64,000 nt of DNA, taken from positions 2,686,565 through 2,750,564 of the forward strand of contig JAKZAN010000001.1 in NCBI GenBank assembly GCA_023053545.1, written 5' to 3'. Under the pieces are notes generated by a model, which saw nothing but the letters and a program-made list of their open reading frames with translations, ran no database searches and was not told where the DNA came from. A program made the position numbers and the translations under genes. Within the stretch, counting starts at the first letter, position 1; the number at the start of each line of letters is the position of its first letter. Shown in pieces: positions 40,901-51,488 of this stretch. Source of the DNA: Lepidurus packardi (lineage: Eukaryota > Arthropoda > Branchiopoda > Notostraca > Triopsidae).

Positions 40901-43234
40901 GTTATCGACTTCGTTCCCAAGCAGAATGGTAACCTTTGAAGTATCGAGTGGAACGAGGGGTAGGTTGCATAGGTGTGGCCATAGTTTCTTTTCTTTTGGC
41001 CAGTTGATGGACCGAAGACTGCAGTTCAGTATCGGAAGAGTGACAGCACCGACGACGAACATTTTGGTTTTGTTGTCGCGACTAGCAACCTCGAAATTGA
41101 CTATCGAGCTCATAAAGGTTGGATCACGTCCATGATATGAACCTAGTCGTAAAGGACCTTGCGGACCCTTTAAACCCAGCAAGTCGGCGGTACTCTGTAG
41201 AATAATAGAGACTTCACTTCCTGGATCCAAAAGGGCGTAGGTATCCAACGATTTCCCATTTGCTTTTAAAGTGACTGGGACCACTGACAGAATAACCGGT
41301 TGAAGTTGCTGCGAAGTAGTTCCCACATGGGTGATTTCAGCTTCTTCTTCAATCGGGAGAACGTTATAAGCGGAGGCGGTGGGCGTACTAGGTTGGTAAA
41401 CTCTCGACGCCCCGTGAAGCAGAGTATGATGGCGACCTTTACAACCATCGAGTCCGCAAATCGATTTGCGTCTACATTCTTTGGAAAAGTGACCCGAGGT
41501 AAGGCACCGGAAGCAACACTTACTTTCTTTGACGTATTCGGCGCGCTGTTTGACGGTAAGAGATTTGAACTTTTCACATCGAGCGATATGATGTGCCCCA
41601 TTACACATACTGCAAGCGGGAAGGGAGTTGTTGGGTTGTGATGCTGTTTCGTTGGAAGCGTTCGTCGTCGCAAGAACGGTGGGAGGTTGTTCTAAGCCTT
41701 TTGCACCTTTCTTCCGTTGGTTTCCTTTGCTTGAGTGTGTCGTTTGTGCGAGTACCGTAGAGGGTTGTCCAGGGACTACAGACATAACTTCATTGTCTAA
41801 CCACGCGTCGAAGTCGATTAAAGTTGGGGCGCGTTTTAAGAATAAAACGCGTGCACCCCACTTAGTTCTAAGGTGCTCAGGTAGTTTATCACGTACTTGA
41901 CGTACGACAGTTGGGGCCGCTAAATCGGCTTCATACCCGGCTTGTCTCAGGTTGGTGACTGCCCCGCGTAGTTCGCTAAAGAAGGTTTGTAATGAAACGA
42001 AATTGCCTTCTTTTACATTGGGAAGCTTAAGCAAACCGTCGACGCAGGCTTCGGAAATAAATGACGGGTGACCGTAACGTCTTTGCAATTCTTGTAACGA
42101 CTGAATATACGTTGCCGGGTTTATTAACGTTTGGTCGATGCTTTTCCTCACGTTTGTTGCAAGCAACTCTCGGAGATATGCCATCCGCTGAGCGGCACTT
42201 GGCACTGCAGCATGTACAAAGCTTTTAAATTGACCAATGAACAGTGGCCAATCTCGAGGATCTTTCGAAAACTGTTTGATGTGGATTTTAGACAAATGAT
42301 TTACTACATTCGAAAATCCCTCCATATGGGATGTATCGTTTGCATTTGCGGTATAGATCCACACATCGGGCGACGATGTTGGAGACCTTCCGGATTCTAA
42401 AGGCGCCGCGACTACCTGAGTCGAAGCGGTCCACATCGGATGGTTTTGCGAAGGGTCGTTGACTTGATTGACGAATGAAGGGGTTGGACCGTTCATACAA
42501 GTAGGAAACGAGGGTTGACCGTGGTTTGGACTGAATTGTTCCTTTACTTCTTTGTGACGAGGCTCATATTTCACTTGAGGCTGTTCCAATTGGCGTCGCT
42601 GCTCATGATCTTGCCGGTTTGCGTTCATCATGTGCACCACGTCCTCCAAGGTTTCTTGTGCTTTTAGTATAAGCTGTCTTTGATGCGCCTCGTCTGCTAT
42701 CGCTGTACGAAGTTGGCGAAGGCGGAGCTCGGCGCTCTCCGAAAGGGGTGGTGAGTCATGATGACGAACTGCGACTTGCGATGTTTGATCGGCTGAGGAA
42801 ACTTTTGATGTATCAGAGACTAGGGACGACGCATAACGACTGGCGATGGAAGAGGCTGGATCATCAGCACGTATCTTCAGATAGTTGTCAATAGACTTGA
42901 AACTGTCAGAAACCATTATATCCAATGCCGAATAATATCGATCGGCCGTGGATTCCGAAGAGCCACCAATTTCCACGTATTTCTTGTTCAACTCCGAACA
43001 TTCACTTAAATTGGTAGCGAGCTGGTTTCTTAAAAGCTTTAAGGCTGTACGACTGCCTCTATCACTGATCAACGGCGAAATTCGGCCGATAAGGTCCATT
43101 AAGCGCCGTTTAGAGGCCGTACGTAACCTCTTGACGGTTGCAGGATCATTTAAGTCGAATTGATCGTCTTGATCACTGTCGGCCTCAAGTTCACAGATAG
43201 CACGATCAACGTTTTGGAATGAAGCTGTAGCCAT
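37955..43234 (-). pseudogene. BEL/Pao gag-pol polyprotein (element B)
   Basis: A single frame runs from ATG at 43234 to the stop at 37955, interrupted by TGA at 39554-39556 and 38207-38209. Order: gag with a DUF1759-type capsid region (KQFSKDPRDWPLF near residue 315), Cys/His knuckles (CSMCNGAHHIARC near 540), protease (ALLDPGSEVSII near 668), reverse transcriptase (KLRVVFDAAA near 963, YVDNFLDS near 1084), RNase H ([14 protein letters not shown]), the integrase zinc region (ENAHREVVHSS, CSMCKKRNAK) and the C-terminal DUF5641-like tail. The first 1,226 codons are open. After DYFGPLFVPVRRSSEETS the text jumps to AAQAIVNHFW near 38250. The integrase DDE core of roughly 200 residues is therefore missing. 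The RT box reads YVDN, not YVDD. Only gag, protease and most of RT could be made. Confidence 0.93.
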
Positions 43235-43300
43235 TTCTATGGTTTGACGAAGTTGACGAAATGACGAAATAACGAATGGGAAACAGGAAACGGGACTAGT

Positions 43301-43318
43301 TTCCCGGTCGATGCACCA
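43301..43318 (-). promoter_or_regulatory. Primer-binding site of element B
   Basis: Four bases inside the 5' LTR the minus strand reads TGGTGCATCGACCGGGAA. This is complementary to a tRNA 3' end in CCA and differs by one base from the usual tRNA-Gly acceptor end. The tRNA identity is inference. Elements C and D have the same site. Confidence 0.8.
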
Positions 43319-43322
43319 ATAA

Positions 43323-43574
43323 TGTCACCGATATAACGAAATAGTGACAGGGAGACGAGTTTCGATGTTCCGATTAATGTAATAACAAACATAGCAAAAA
43401 AACCGATTACAAAGTTATCCATTAACACTCTCTCCGATGTCTCTCGAGCATCTGCCCTCCGCTCCTCCTTTGTCCCTCGTCAAACCTGCCCTCGCCCAAC
43501 TCACAACGTACCGTCGACGTATTTCCCGGAACCGTTGACGTAGTCCCAGAATCTCGCGGAACTGGTCTGCGACA
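43323..43574 (-). repeat. 5' LTR of element B
   Basis: The 252-bp LTR is followed by the second gatag target copy and resumed satellite sequence. Its ends (TGTCGC and ATCGGTGACA in element orientation) match those of the element C LTR, so B and C belong to related families. Confidence 0.95.
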
Positions 43575-46500
43575 GATAGGTTTCCTAAAAAAAGAAATAC
43601 GTTTAAGGTAGGACAGTGTTTGAAATTACGCGGAGATCGGAAAACCTTAGCCGGAAGTGCTCTTGTTCCAACTGGGAAATGATTCGTCAAACATTTGGAT
43701 TTTTGGCAGAATTTTCCTCATGAAATGGTTCTTCATGCTGTGGAGGGATCGACCAGGACAAATCTAATAAAGTCACTAAAATAATGCATCAAAATCCTGG
43801 CACTAAAAAGTGAACGTTACGCTTGCTGCCACCATTTCCTTCCATAGTTTATCGCCCGTCACTCGCCCTTACGCATTGTTATCTTTTATGAATTTCACGA
43901 TTGACGTGCGTTCAGCATTCCCGAAGTGGCCCAGTTTCCCACTTCGGTGCTTGGGCTCCGTGACGGAAACAGCCACTACGGCTTCGAGCACTTCGACATT
44001 TGGATTGTATATTTCTGAATCGTAAGAGGACTTATATAATCACGTAAACGAAAAGCGACCCAAAATCAAAACTAGTTTTATATATATAAATAGAGGCAGA
44101 GGCAGAAGTTTCACGATTGATCGATAGGTTTCCTAAAAAAAGAAATACGTTTAAGGTAGGACAGTGTTTGAAATTACGCGGAGATCGGAAAACCTTAGCC
44201 GGAAGTGCTCTTGTTCAAACTGGGAAATGATTTCGTCAAACATTTGGATTTTTGGCAGAATTTTCCTCATGAAATGGTTCTTCATGCTGTGGAGGGATCC
44301 ACCAGGACAAATCTAGTAAAGTCAGTAAAATAATGCATCAAAATCCTGGCACTAAAAAGTGAACGTTACGTTTGCTGCCACCATTTCCTTCCATAGTTTA
44401 TCGCCCGTCACTCGCCCATACGCATTGTTATCTTTTATGAATTTCACGATTGACGTGCGTTCACCATTCCCGAAGTGGCCCAGTTTCCCACTTCGGTGCT
44501 TGGGCTCCGTGACGGAAACAGCCACAACGGCTTCGAGCACTTCGACATTTGGATTGTATATTTCTGAATCGTAAGAGGACTTTTATAATCACGTAAACGA
44601 AAAGCGACCCAAAATCAAAAACTAGTTTTCTATATATATATATATAGAGGCAGAGGCAGAAGTTTCACGATTGATCGATAGGTTTCCTAAAAAAAGAAAT
44701 ACGTTTAAGGTAGGACAGTGTTTGAAATTACGCGGAGATCGGAAAACCTTAGCCGGAAGTGCTCTTGTTCAAACTGGGAAATGATTTCGTCAAACATTTG
44801 GATTTTTGGCAGAATTTTCCTCATGAAATGGTTCTTCATGCTGTGGAGGGATCCACCAGGACAAATCTAGTAAAGTCACTAAAATAATGCATCAAAATCC
44901 TGGCACTAAAAAGTGAACGTTACGTTTGCTGCCACCATTTCCTTCCATAGTTTATCGCCCGTCACTCGCCCATACGCATTGTTATCTTTTATGAATTTCA
45001 CGATTGACGTGCGTTCAGCATTCCAGAAGTGGCCCAGTCTCCCACTTCGGTGCTTGGGCTCCGTGACGGAAACAGCCACTACGGCTTCGAGCACTTCGAC
45101 ATTTGGATTGTATATTTCTGAATCGTAAGAGGACTTATATGATCACGTAAACGAAAAGCGACCCAAAATCAAAACCTGGTTTTCTATATATATATATAGA
45201 GGCAGAGGCAGAAGTTTCACGATTGATCGATAGTTTTCCTAAAAAAAGAAATACGTTTAAGGTAGGACAGTGTTTGAAATTACGCGGAGATAGGAAAACC
45301 TTAGCCGGAAGTGCTCTTGTTCCAACTGGGAAATGATTTCGTCAAACATTTGGATTTTTGGCAGAATTTTCCTCATGAAGTGGTTCTTCATGCTGTGGAG
45401 GGATCCACCAGGACAAATCTAATAAAGTCACTAAAATAATGCATCAAAATCCGGGCACTAAAAAGTGAACGTTACGTTTGCTGCCACCATTTCCTTCCAT
45501 AGTTTATCGCCCGTCACTCGCCCATACGCATTGTTATCTTTTATGAATTTCACGATTGACGTGCGTTCAGCATTCCCGAAGTGGCCCAGTTTCACACTTC
45601 GGTGCTTGGGCTCCGTGACGGAAACAGCCACTACGGCTTCGAGCACTTCGACATTTGGATTGTATATTTCTGAATCGTAAGAGGACTTACATAATCACGT
45701 AAACGAAAAGCGACCCAAAATCAAAACCTAGTTTTCTATATATATATATAGAGGCAGAGGCAGAAGTTTCACGATTGATCGATAGGTTTCCTAAAAAAAA
45801 GAAATACGTTTAAGGTAGGACAGTGTTTGAAATTACGCGGAGATCGGAAAACCTTAGCCGGAAGTGCTCTTGTTCCAACTGGGAAATGATTCGTCAAACA
45901 TTTGGATTTTTGGCAGAATTTTCCTCATGAAATGGTTCTTCATGCTGTGGAGGGATCCACCAGGACAAATCTAATAAAGTCACTAAAATAATGCATCAAA
46001 ATCCTGGCACTAAAAAGTGAACGTTAGGTTTGCTGCCACCATTTCCTTCCATAATTTATCGCCCGTCACTCGCCCGTACGCATTGTTATCTTTTATGAAT
46101 TTCACGATTGACGTGCGTTCAGCATTCCCGAAGTGGCCCAGTCTCCCACTTCGGTGCTTGGGCTCCGTGACGGAAACAGCCACTACGGCTTCGAGCACTT
46201 CGACATTTGGATTGTATATTTCTGAATCGTAAGAGGACTTTTATAATCACGTAAACGAAAAGCGACCCCAAAATCAAAACTAAGTTTTATATATATATAT
46301 AGAGGCAGGAGAGGCAGAGGCAGAAATTTCACGATTGATCGATAAGTTTCCTAAAAAAAGAAATACGTTTAAGGTAGGACAGTGTTTGAAATTACGCGGA
46401 GATCGGAAAACCTTAGCCGGAAGTGCTCTTGTTCCAACTGGGAAATGATTTCGTCAAACATTTGGATTTTTGGCAGAATTTTCCTCATGAAATGGTTCTT

Positions 46501-46725
46501 CATGCTGTGGAGGGATCCACCAGGACAAATCTAATAAAGTCACTAAAATAATGCATCAAAATCCTGGCACTAAAAAGTGAACGTTAGGTTTGCTGCCACC
46601 ATTTCCTTCCATAATTTATCGCCCGTCACTCGCCCATACGCATTGTTATCTTTTATGAATTTCACGATTGACGTGCGTTCAGCATTCCCGAAGTGGCCCA
46701 GTTTCCCACTTCGGTGCTTGGGATG
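43575..46725. repeat. Tandem satellite array, right block (~6 copies)
   Basis: The array resumes inside the unit interrupted by element B and continues for five full copies and a truncated sixth. These copies carry more private changes than the interior (for example ttcaaactgg, gatagttttcc and gttaggtttgc). This is usual for the edge of an array, where homogenisation is weaker. The last unit stops within the hairpin-proximal region at about 46725. Confidence 0.95.
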
Positions 46726-46747
46726 CTTCGGTGCTTGAGTTCCGAGA

Positions 46748-47422
46748 TCAGGGTCGAATCATAGCTTCGACTTCTGTTATGAGCCTGCTGAGATCTTCTA
46801 GTTTTATCTTGGCTCTACCAACTACTTTCTTGAGGGTGGTCTTCGTAATGCCAATCATTATCTCCCAAAATCCACTATACCATGGAGCCCGCTTTTGGAT
46901 ATGCTTCCATTCAATGTTTTTGTGTTGGAGGAAGGAGTTGAAGACGGGTGAAGATTGAATCTGTGTCAAAAATTTGTCTGTGGCTTCGAAGGTGGTGACA
47001 TTGTCTGATATTAGTAATTTGGGGCAGCCTCTTCGTCCAATAAATCGGCGTAAAGCATGTAGGAATGATGTCATGGACATGTCTCGGACGATTTCTAAGT
47101 GTATCGCGCGGGTGCGTGCACATGTGAAAAGACAGATGTATACCTTTTCTTCTTCCTTGCCGTTTAAAGTTTTAACATAGAGCACTCCAGTGAAATCAAC
47201 TCCGGTGGCTTCGAAGGGTTCTCCATGGGAAACTCGAAAGTGTGGTAGAGGGGCCGACGGAGTTGCTTGAAAAGGCTTTTTTTCACGGATTTGTTCCCAA
47301 GCACGTGGGAATCCATTTGCAAACATTTTATTTTGAAGTTCTTTAAAAAGACACTCCTTCCTCTTCATGCTATCAAATTTGGCTTGCATCTCGGGGTCTC
47401 CCCAAATACTACAAACCGACAA
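46748..47422 (-). pseudogene. BEL/Pao integrase core fragment joined to a Myb/SANT-like segment
   Basis: The 224-codon frame is open on the minus strand. Residues ~60-220 are a BEL/Pao integrase catalytic core, with D76 in GVDFTG, D140 in ISDN and E187 in SGFWE, so the DDE triad is present. Residues ~1-48 do not look like integrase. IWGDPEMQAKFDS and FKELQNKMFANGFPRAWEQI resemble the three-helix Myb/SANT-like domain of trihelix or Harbinger-associated proteins. The join is near 47280 (REKKPFQATP). The first codon is TTG, and CCTTTCAG just before it could be a splice acceptor. The integrase part breaks off at EVEAMI, next to the satellite edge. It may be a rearranged fragment or a captured domain fusion; there is no evidence of expression. 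Confidence 0.7.
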
Positions 47423-47562
47423 ACTGAAAGGTCACTTTCATTGAGCGTAATCCTATGCTTAAGGCTACACCTTCACATATTTTACCTTCACATAAACACT
47501 TCTCTGTCAAAAAGTATTTTTCATGTCGCTTTCCTATCAGAAAGTATTTTGAACCGTAAACG

Positions 47563-48849
47563 ATGGACGTGTTTCCGCTTACACCTTTAAGTGAAGTTGT
47601 TTTTCCAAGTTTTCTTGGAGAAACTTTAATTCTAGTCCAGCTGCTTATCTTGCGCAAAAGATTAGCGAGAAATAGGAGAGACAAGCAATTAAAAGCTATT
47701 CTTTCATTAATAAGCAGTCTCCTGATTTGTAAAGGTAAAGAGATAAGTAGTACATTCAGAAAAATAGTTTGTTATAACCATCTTTCCTAGTACCTAGGCC
47801 ACAATCGCTCGTTTCTTCTGGAGAGTGGTGGCTCAAGATTGTGCCAACAATGTCAGAAGTTACATTCCGACAAAATTTCCGTACCTCAAGAGCCTTATTT
47901 ACGTACCTTTGCGACCGGCTACGCCCTGTACTGAAAAAAACAACGATTATGAGAAGACCTATTCCGGTTATAAAGAGAGTAGCTGTTGCTGTTTTTTCGC
48001 TTGCATCAGCAGCAGAATTACGCGTTGTCGGACATCTTTTCGGAATTGGAAGAAGTACTGTACCTACATACTTTACGAATTTTGTCACGCTGTCGTCGAC
48101 GTGTTCATGCCCGAATTTATCAAATTACCCGAGAGCGAAAGGGAATATGACATTTTAGCCAATGATTTCTCAGCGATCTGGAATTACCCACTTGCAATTG
48201 GTGCAATCGATGGCTGCCATATCCCGATTTGTCCTCCTAAGGAAGAAGCTGTTGATTACTACAATTATAAAGGCTTCTATAGCGTAATTCTATTCCAATG
48301 TGCGACGCGAAATATAGGTTTTCCTATTTAAACGTTGGGTCTCCAGGGCGGAACAACGACAGCTACATTTTCAAAAATTCACGTTTCTACGAGAAGGTGT
48401 TGGCCCTTGAGCGTTTGAATTCTTCCATTCATGTTAGCGATGTACGAGTACCAACTCACATTTTAGGAGACTGAGCTTTCCAACTGTTGCCAACGCTAAT
48501 GAAGCCATATCCTGATACAACCAGGTTATCCGAGGAGCAAAAACATTTTAATTTTCGGTTGTCTCGCGCTCGACGGGTAATTGAAAATGCTTTTGGAAGA
48601 CTAAAGATGCGCTGGCGAATTACTTATAAACGAATGGAGTTTCCTATTAGTAAAATTAACCTCATTACCAAAGATTGTTGTACCCTTCACAATATGTGCG
48701 AAAAATTTGGCGTGCCCGCAGAAAATTGCGATGCTGAGTTTAGCGAGCAAACAAGGCCCAATACCTTTCGTAACGAAGCAACAATAAGAGCAGAGCAAGT
48801 TCGTTCCGCAATGGTGGAATTTTTTAATGACAACTCAATTCACCTATAA
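47563..48849 (+). pseudogene. PIF/Harbinger transposase (DDE, broken)
   Basis: Exon 1 is 47563-47734 (ATG to AAAG), then a 56-bp GTAAAG...CCTAG intron to 47790, then exon 2. The N-terminal helix-turn-helix-like region reads FRTSRALFTYLCDRLRPVL and later VVGHLFGIGRST. The DDE domain shows the first Asp in AIGAIDGCHIPI, the second in NVGSPGRNNDSYIF, and the Glu in RARRVIENAFGRLK. The frame shifts at about 48055-48080 and again near 48325-48332. A TGA at 48472-48474 interrupts the last part before the natural stop at 48849. The encoded nuclease would cut and paste the element at short AT-rich targets, but this copy cannot. Family assignment is firm. Confidence 0.88.
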
Positions 48850-48873
48850 AACCCAAGAAGAACCAAGAAACCC

Positions 48874-49861
48874 TTAAGAACCTGGGGATGGTGGTGGTGG
48901 TACTACATTTGAATCATTTTGCCGTAAATTGTAAGGAAAGGGATATGGCATACTTTGCAATTGAGAACCAATAACAGAATAACTTGAAGGAAAAGGGAGA
49001 GAGGAATAAACGTGGTCAGGGCGAGTATTGTCTATAGACGCTACAATTTTACGTTTCAAATCCAAATCTTCTTCCATTTTTTTTCAATATTCTGAACTAA
49101 GCTTAGAATTGCCTGGTCAACTTTATCAGAAGCTGTTTTATCGCTGTTTTCAATTAGCTTCTCAACGGAAGAAAGGCACCTGGCAACAGAGGTCTGGGTC
49201 GAAGCACGTTGCTTTCTTCTTTGGATTGAGGTTCTAGAAGGTCCAGGCTCCACAGCTTTACCTCTGTCACGGCGTTGACACCCACCAACGGCAGACTCCA
49301 ATAGTCGTTCGTGTTCCTCATCTCTGCGGACTTCGACGCTCTCTTCAACATCAATTTCTATATCCGAACCGGAAACGGATACTTGCAAACTAGGCAGGGT
49401 AGACTGTGAGGACTGTGTGGTAGACTCTTCCGGACCATGAACAATCGAGTCCTCTACCCTTGAAACGTCGTTACATGGACTTCGGCCAATAATGCTGTTA
49501 ACGGCATCGTACCACTTCCATGAGCTTGGAGAACAACCTGTAGAGGTACATTTTACTTTGTTCTTTCTGGCGAATGACAAAAGAAAGTTCAAATTAGTTC
49601 ACGGTTCGTTCACAATGGAAGAAAATACGATTACCTGTACGTTTGTGTCAGATTGTTCAACTTCACTGATATCTCATCCACCGTACGGACGACACCAACA
49701 CCTTCCAAAGACCGTCTCATGGACTCAAAAATAGGCTTATTGCGTTTTGCACGGCGCAGATCCTCGTAACTCTCTTGCCAAATGTTTAACAAAGCTGACA
49801 ACTCAGAATCAACCCAATTGGATGAGCGTTTTCTTTCTTTTAAAGAATCATGAGAAGCCAT
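48874..49861 (-). CDS. Harbinger Myb/SANT-like DNA-binding partner protein
   Basis: Exon 1 is 49861-49635 (ATG, MASHDSLKERKRSSNW) and exon 2 starts at 49566. They are joined across a 68-bp GTAATC...GCCAG intron in phase 2 (TQTYR then KNKVKC). Residues ~14-85 form the Myb/SANT-like domain (WVDSELSALLNIW, VVRTVDEISVKLNNL). An acidic/serine-rich linker and a helical C-terminal part (SVEKLIENSDKTASDKVDQA) follow. The uninterrupted product is 245 residues, ending at 49056. At an A8 run (49077-49084) the sense frame reaches a stop shortly after, while the overlapping frame continues as EEDLDLKRKIVASIDN to 48874, so a 1-base indel there is likely. In the family this protein brings the transposase to the nucleus and DNA. 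Confidence 0.8.
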
Positions 49862-50700
49862 GGTGCTCGACTACTGTGAGCCATAGGCTAAATACCATGC
49901 TATATGTAGTACTTTCTACGCTTTCGTATGCAGGCAATAAGTGTCTAGAGGGATCCCTTATATCCGAGTCCGAGTAGCACTTTTACTATATTTTAAGGAG
50001 AAAAAAATATGGAAGTGAAAGGGGATCCATTCTTTCAGATCCATGTTGTTCGTTTTCGGAAAGTAGACTTTTTCCGAAGCGAAGAAATGTGTTTTACCAA
50101 GCTCAAATCTTTCCAATGCTTTATTAGTGTTAACCTTCACATAATTAAACACATTATCGACAGAAAGTCCATTCGAACGACAAAAAATGACGTTTTTACG
50201 TATGGCCGATGATTCTTTTTCACAACATTATTTGCGTGCATTCGCGATCAGTTAAGGCCTACACTAGAAAAGAGACTGATTCCGGTTTTTATTCGTACTG
50301 GTTCTTTTTTATATTTATATGAGAAAAACGTTTTATGAAGCTAAGAAATGCTATTTTGTCATCCTAGTCCTAACTTAATCAGGTAAGTTGTCTAGACGGG
50401 GCTTTAATTAGGCATTAGCTAATGTTGGTCATAGTTAATGAACTTGTGCCAACTTCATTAAATCAGAACCTTCATTAACAGTTGATTATCATTAGCGTTA
50501 ATGTTGTTGTTTTTTATTTCATTGTTTTTATTTCATTTTTTATTTCATTATTTCATTGAATATTTCATTGCGTTTGCTACTTGCTCTTCCATTACTTCGT
50601 TCAAAAGAGCTAGTCGCAAGGAATTGACGTTGTTTACTTTCTCGGGCGGGTATTCCGAATTCGGGATGAGCCACTCGTTGAACATTTTAACATTGAACAT
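49862..50700. other. AT-rich stretch without a recognised gene
   Basis: Only short frames without recognisable motifs occur here. The 3' end of the Harbinger element probably lies in the first part, but I saw no terminal inverted repeat. Around 50505-50570 there is a T-rich stretch with repeated tatttcatt. Confidence 0.6.
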
Positions 50701-51132
50701 TTAACGTTGAACATTTGTCTTGACGAAGCTAATGACTTCCGCTTTTAAAGCCATTATCTCTTGGGTCAGGATTTCGTTGTTGTCTTTGAGCGACCTAAGC
50801 GTGGAGAGGATGTAGTCCATGGTGGAAAATTGCGTAGTGTCTTCGATAGAGAAGGACCTCTTACGGAATGCTAGGTCGCTTGAAGGGGAGAGTAAAGGTC
50901 GTTTCTGAGCATGGGTTGGGTTGGATTTTTTTTCTCGGCACGCTTTGCAGTTCTTTGCAGCAGGCTTATCCTTTTGAAATACGTCTCCACAGGATTGGCA
51001 CTTCACTTGGGGCTGAGGTGTAACGGCCGGGATGGGCGAGTCTATTACTATACTCTCTGGAGCACAGGACGGGCCAGCTTGTGAAGAGTGGTTTCCCCCT
51101 TTTTTGGGCGAGTTTTCCGGTGTCCGTAACAT
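50701..51132 (-). CDS. Unknown 143-residue protein with a Cys4 motif, possibly a retroelement ORF1 piece
   Basis: The frame starts with ATG at 51132 and ends at 50701. It has a Pro/Ser-rich N-terminus (SPIPAVTPQPQ), then four cysteines in a CxxC...CxxC arrangement (CQSCGDVF, NCKACREKK, residues ~45-70) that could bind zinc. The C-terminal stretch is probably helical or coiled-coil (IEDTTQF, LSTLRSLKDNNEILTQ). Short proteins of this build occur as the first ORF of non-LTR retrotransposons, but no reverse transcriptase is nearby. Just after the stop, three ~15-bp copies of a gttcaa-containing repeat lie at 50677-50715. I do not recognise the protein. Confidence 0.4.
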   Translation of the reverse strand: MLRTPENSPKKGGNHSSQAGPSCAPESIVIDSPIPAVTPQPQVKCQSCGDVFQKDKPAAKNCKACREKKSNPTHAQKRPLLSPSSDLAFRKRSFSIEDTTQFSTMDYILSTLRSLKDNNEILTQEIMALKAEVISFVKTNVQR

Positions 51133-51388
51133 TACGTTGCTGGGCTAAGCCCTGAATAACAAGTTTTAAGGGCTTCGTTCATGCACAAACAGAAAACTAA
51201 ACACAGCAGAAAGAATCACTATAAGTGCAGAAAGCACCGAACTACACTTGGTATCAAAGTCAATCAAAAGAAAGTAGGGTAAACAATGAAACCGTACGAA
51301 AGCGAGAGCGCGGTTTGGATGCGTCTTCACTTGCCGCCACAAAATGGCGGTGATCCGCGCCACCCTTATTACCGCACTACAGGCAAGT

Positions 51389-51488
51389 NNNNNNNNNNNN
51401 NNNNNNNNNNNNNNNNNNNNNNNNNNNNNNNNNNNNNNNNNNNNNNNNNNNNNNNNNNNNNNNNNNNNNNNNNNNNNNNNNNNNNNNN
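51389..51488. other. Assembly gap (100 N)
   Basis: Exactly 100 N, a placeholder length. The true distance between the flanks is unknown. Confidence 0.97.

Larger units (their letters stand above)
37678..43574 (-). mobile_element. BEL/Pao LTR retrotransposon B, inserted in a satellite unit
   Basis: The 5,897-bp element has two LTRs (37678-37931 and 43323-43574) and a 5-bp target duplication. It carries a primer-binding site next to the 5' LTR and one long gag-pol frame read on the minus strand. Removing the element plus one target copy leaves a satellite spacing of 549 bp, exactly one unit, so it entered a pre-existing array. The LTRs differ by about four substitutions and two 1-bp indels over ~252 bp. 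This indicates a fairly recent but not brand-new insertion. Two in-frame stops and loss of the integrase core disable it. Confidence 0.97.
47563..49861. mobile_element. PIF/Harbinger DNA transposon (decayed)
   Basis: A transposase on the plus strand and a Myb-like partner gene on the minus strand face each other, 24 bp apart. This is the standard two-gene layout of PIF/Harbinger elements. I could not identify terminal inverted repeats or a 3-bp target duplication, so the limits given are those of the coding parts. The transposase is broken, while the partner gene is almost intact. Confidence 0.85.

Noticed and set aside
47409-50212. Terminal inverted repeats of the Harbinger element
   Set aside because: Similar short words (ttcacataaacac and ttcacataattaaacac) occur on both sides but in direct orientation and with poor matching. 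No convincing inverted repeat was found.
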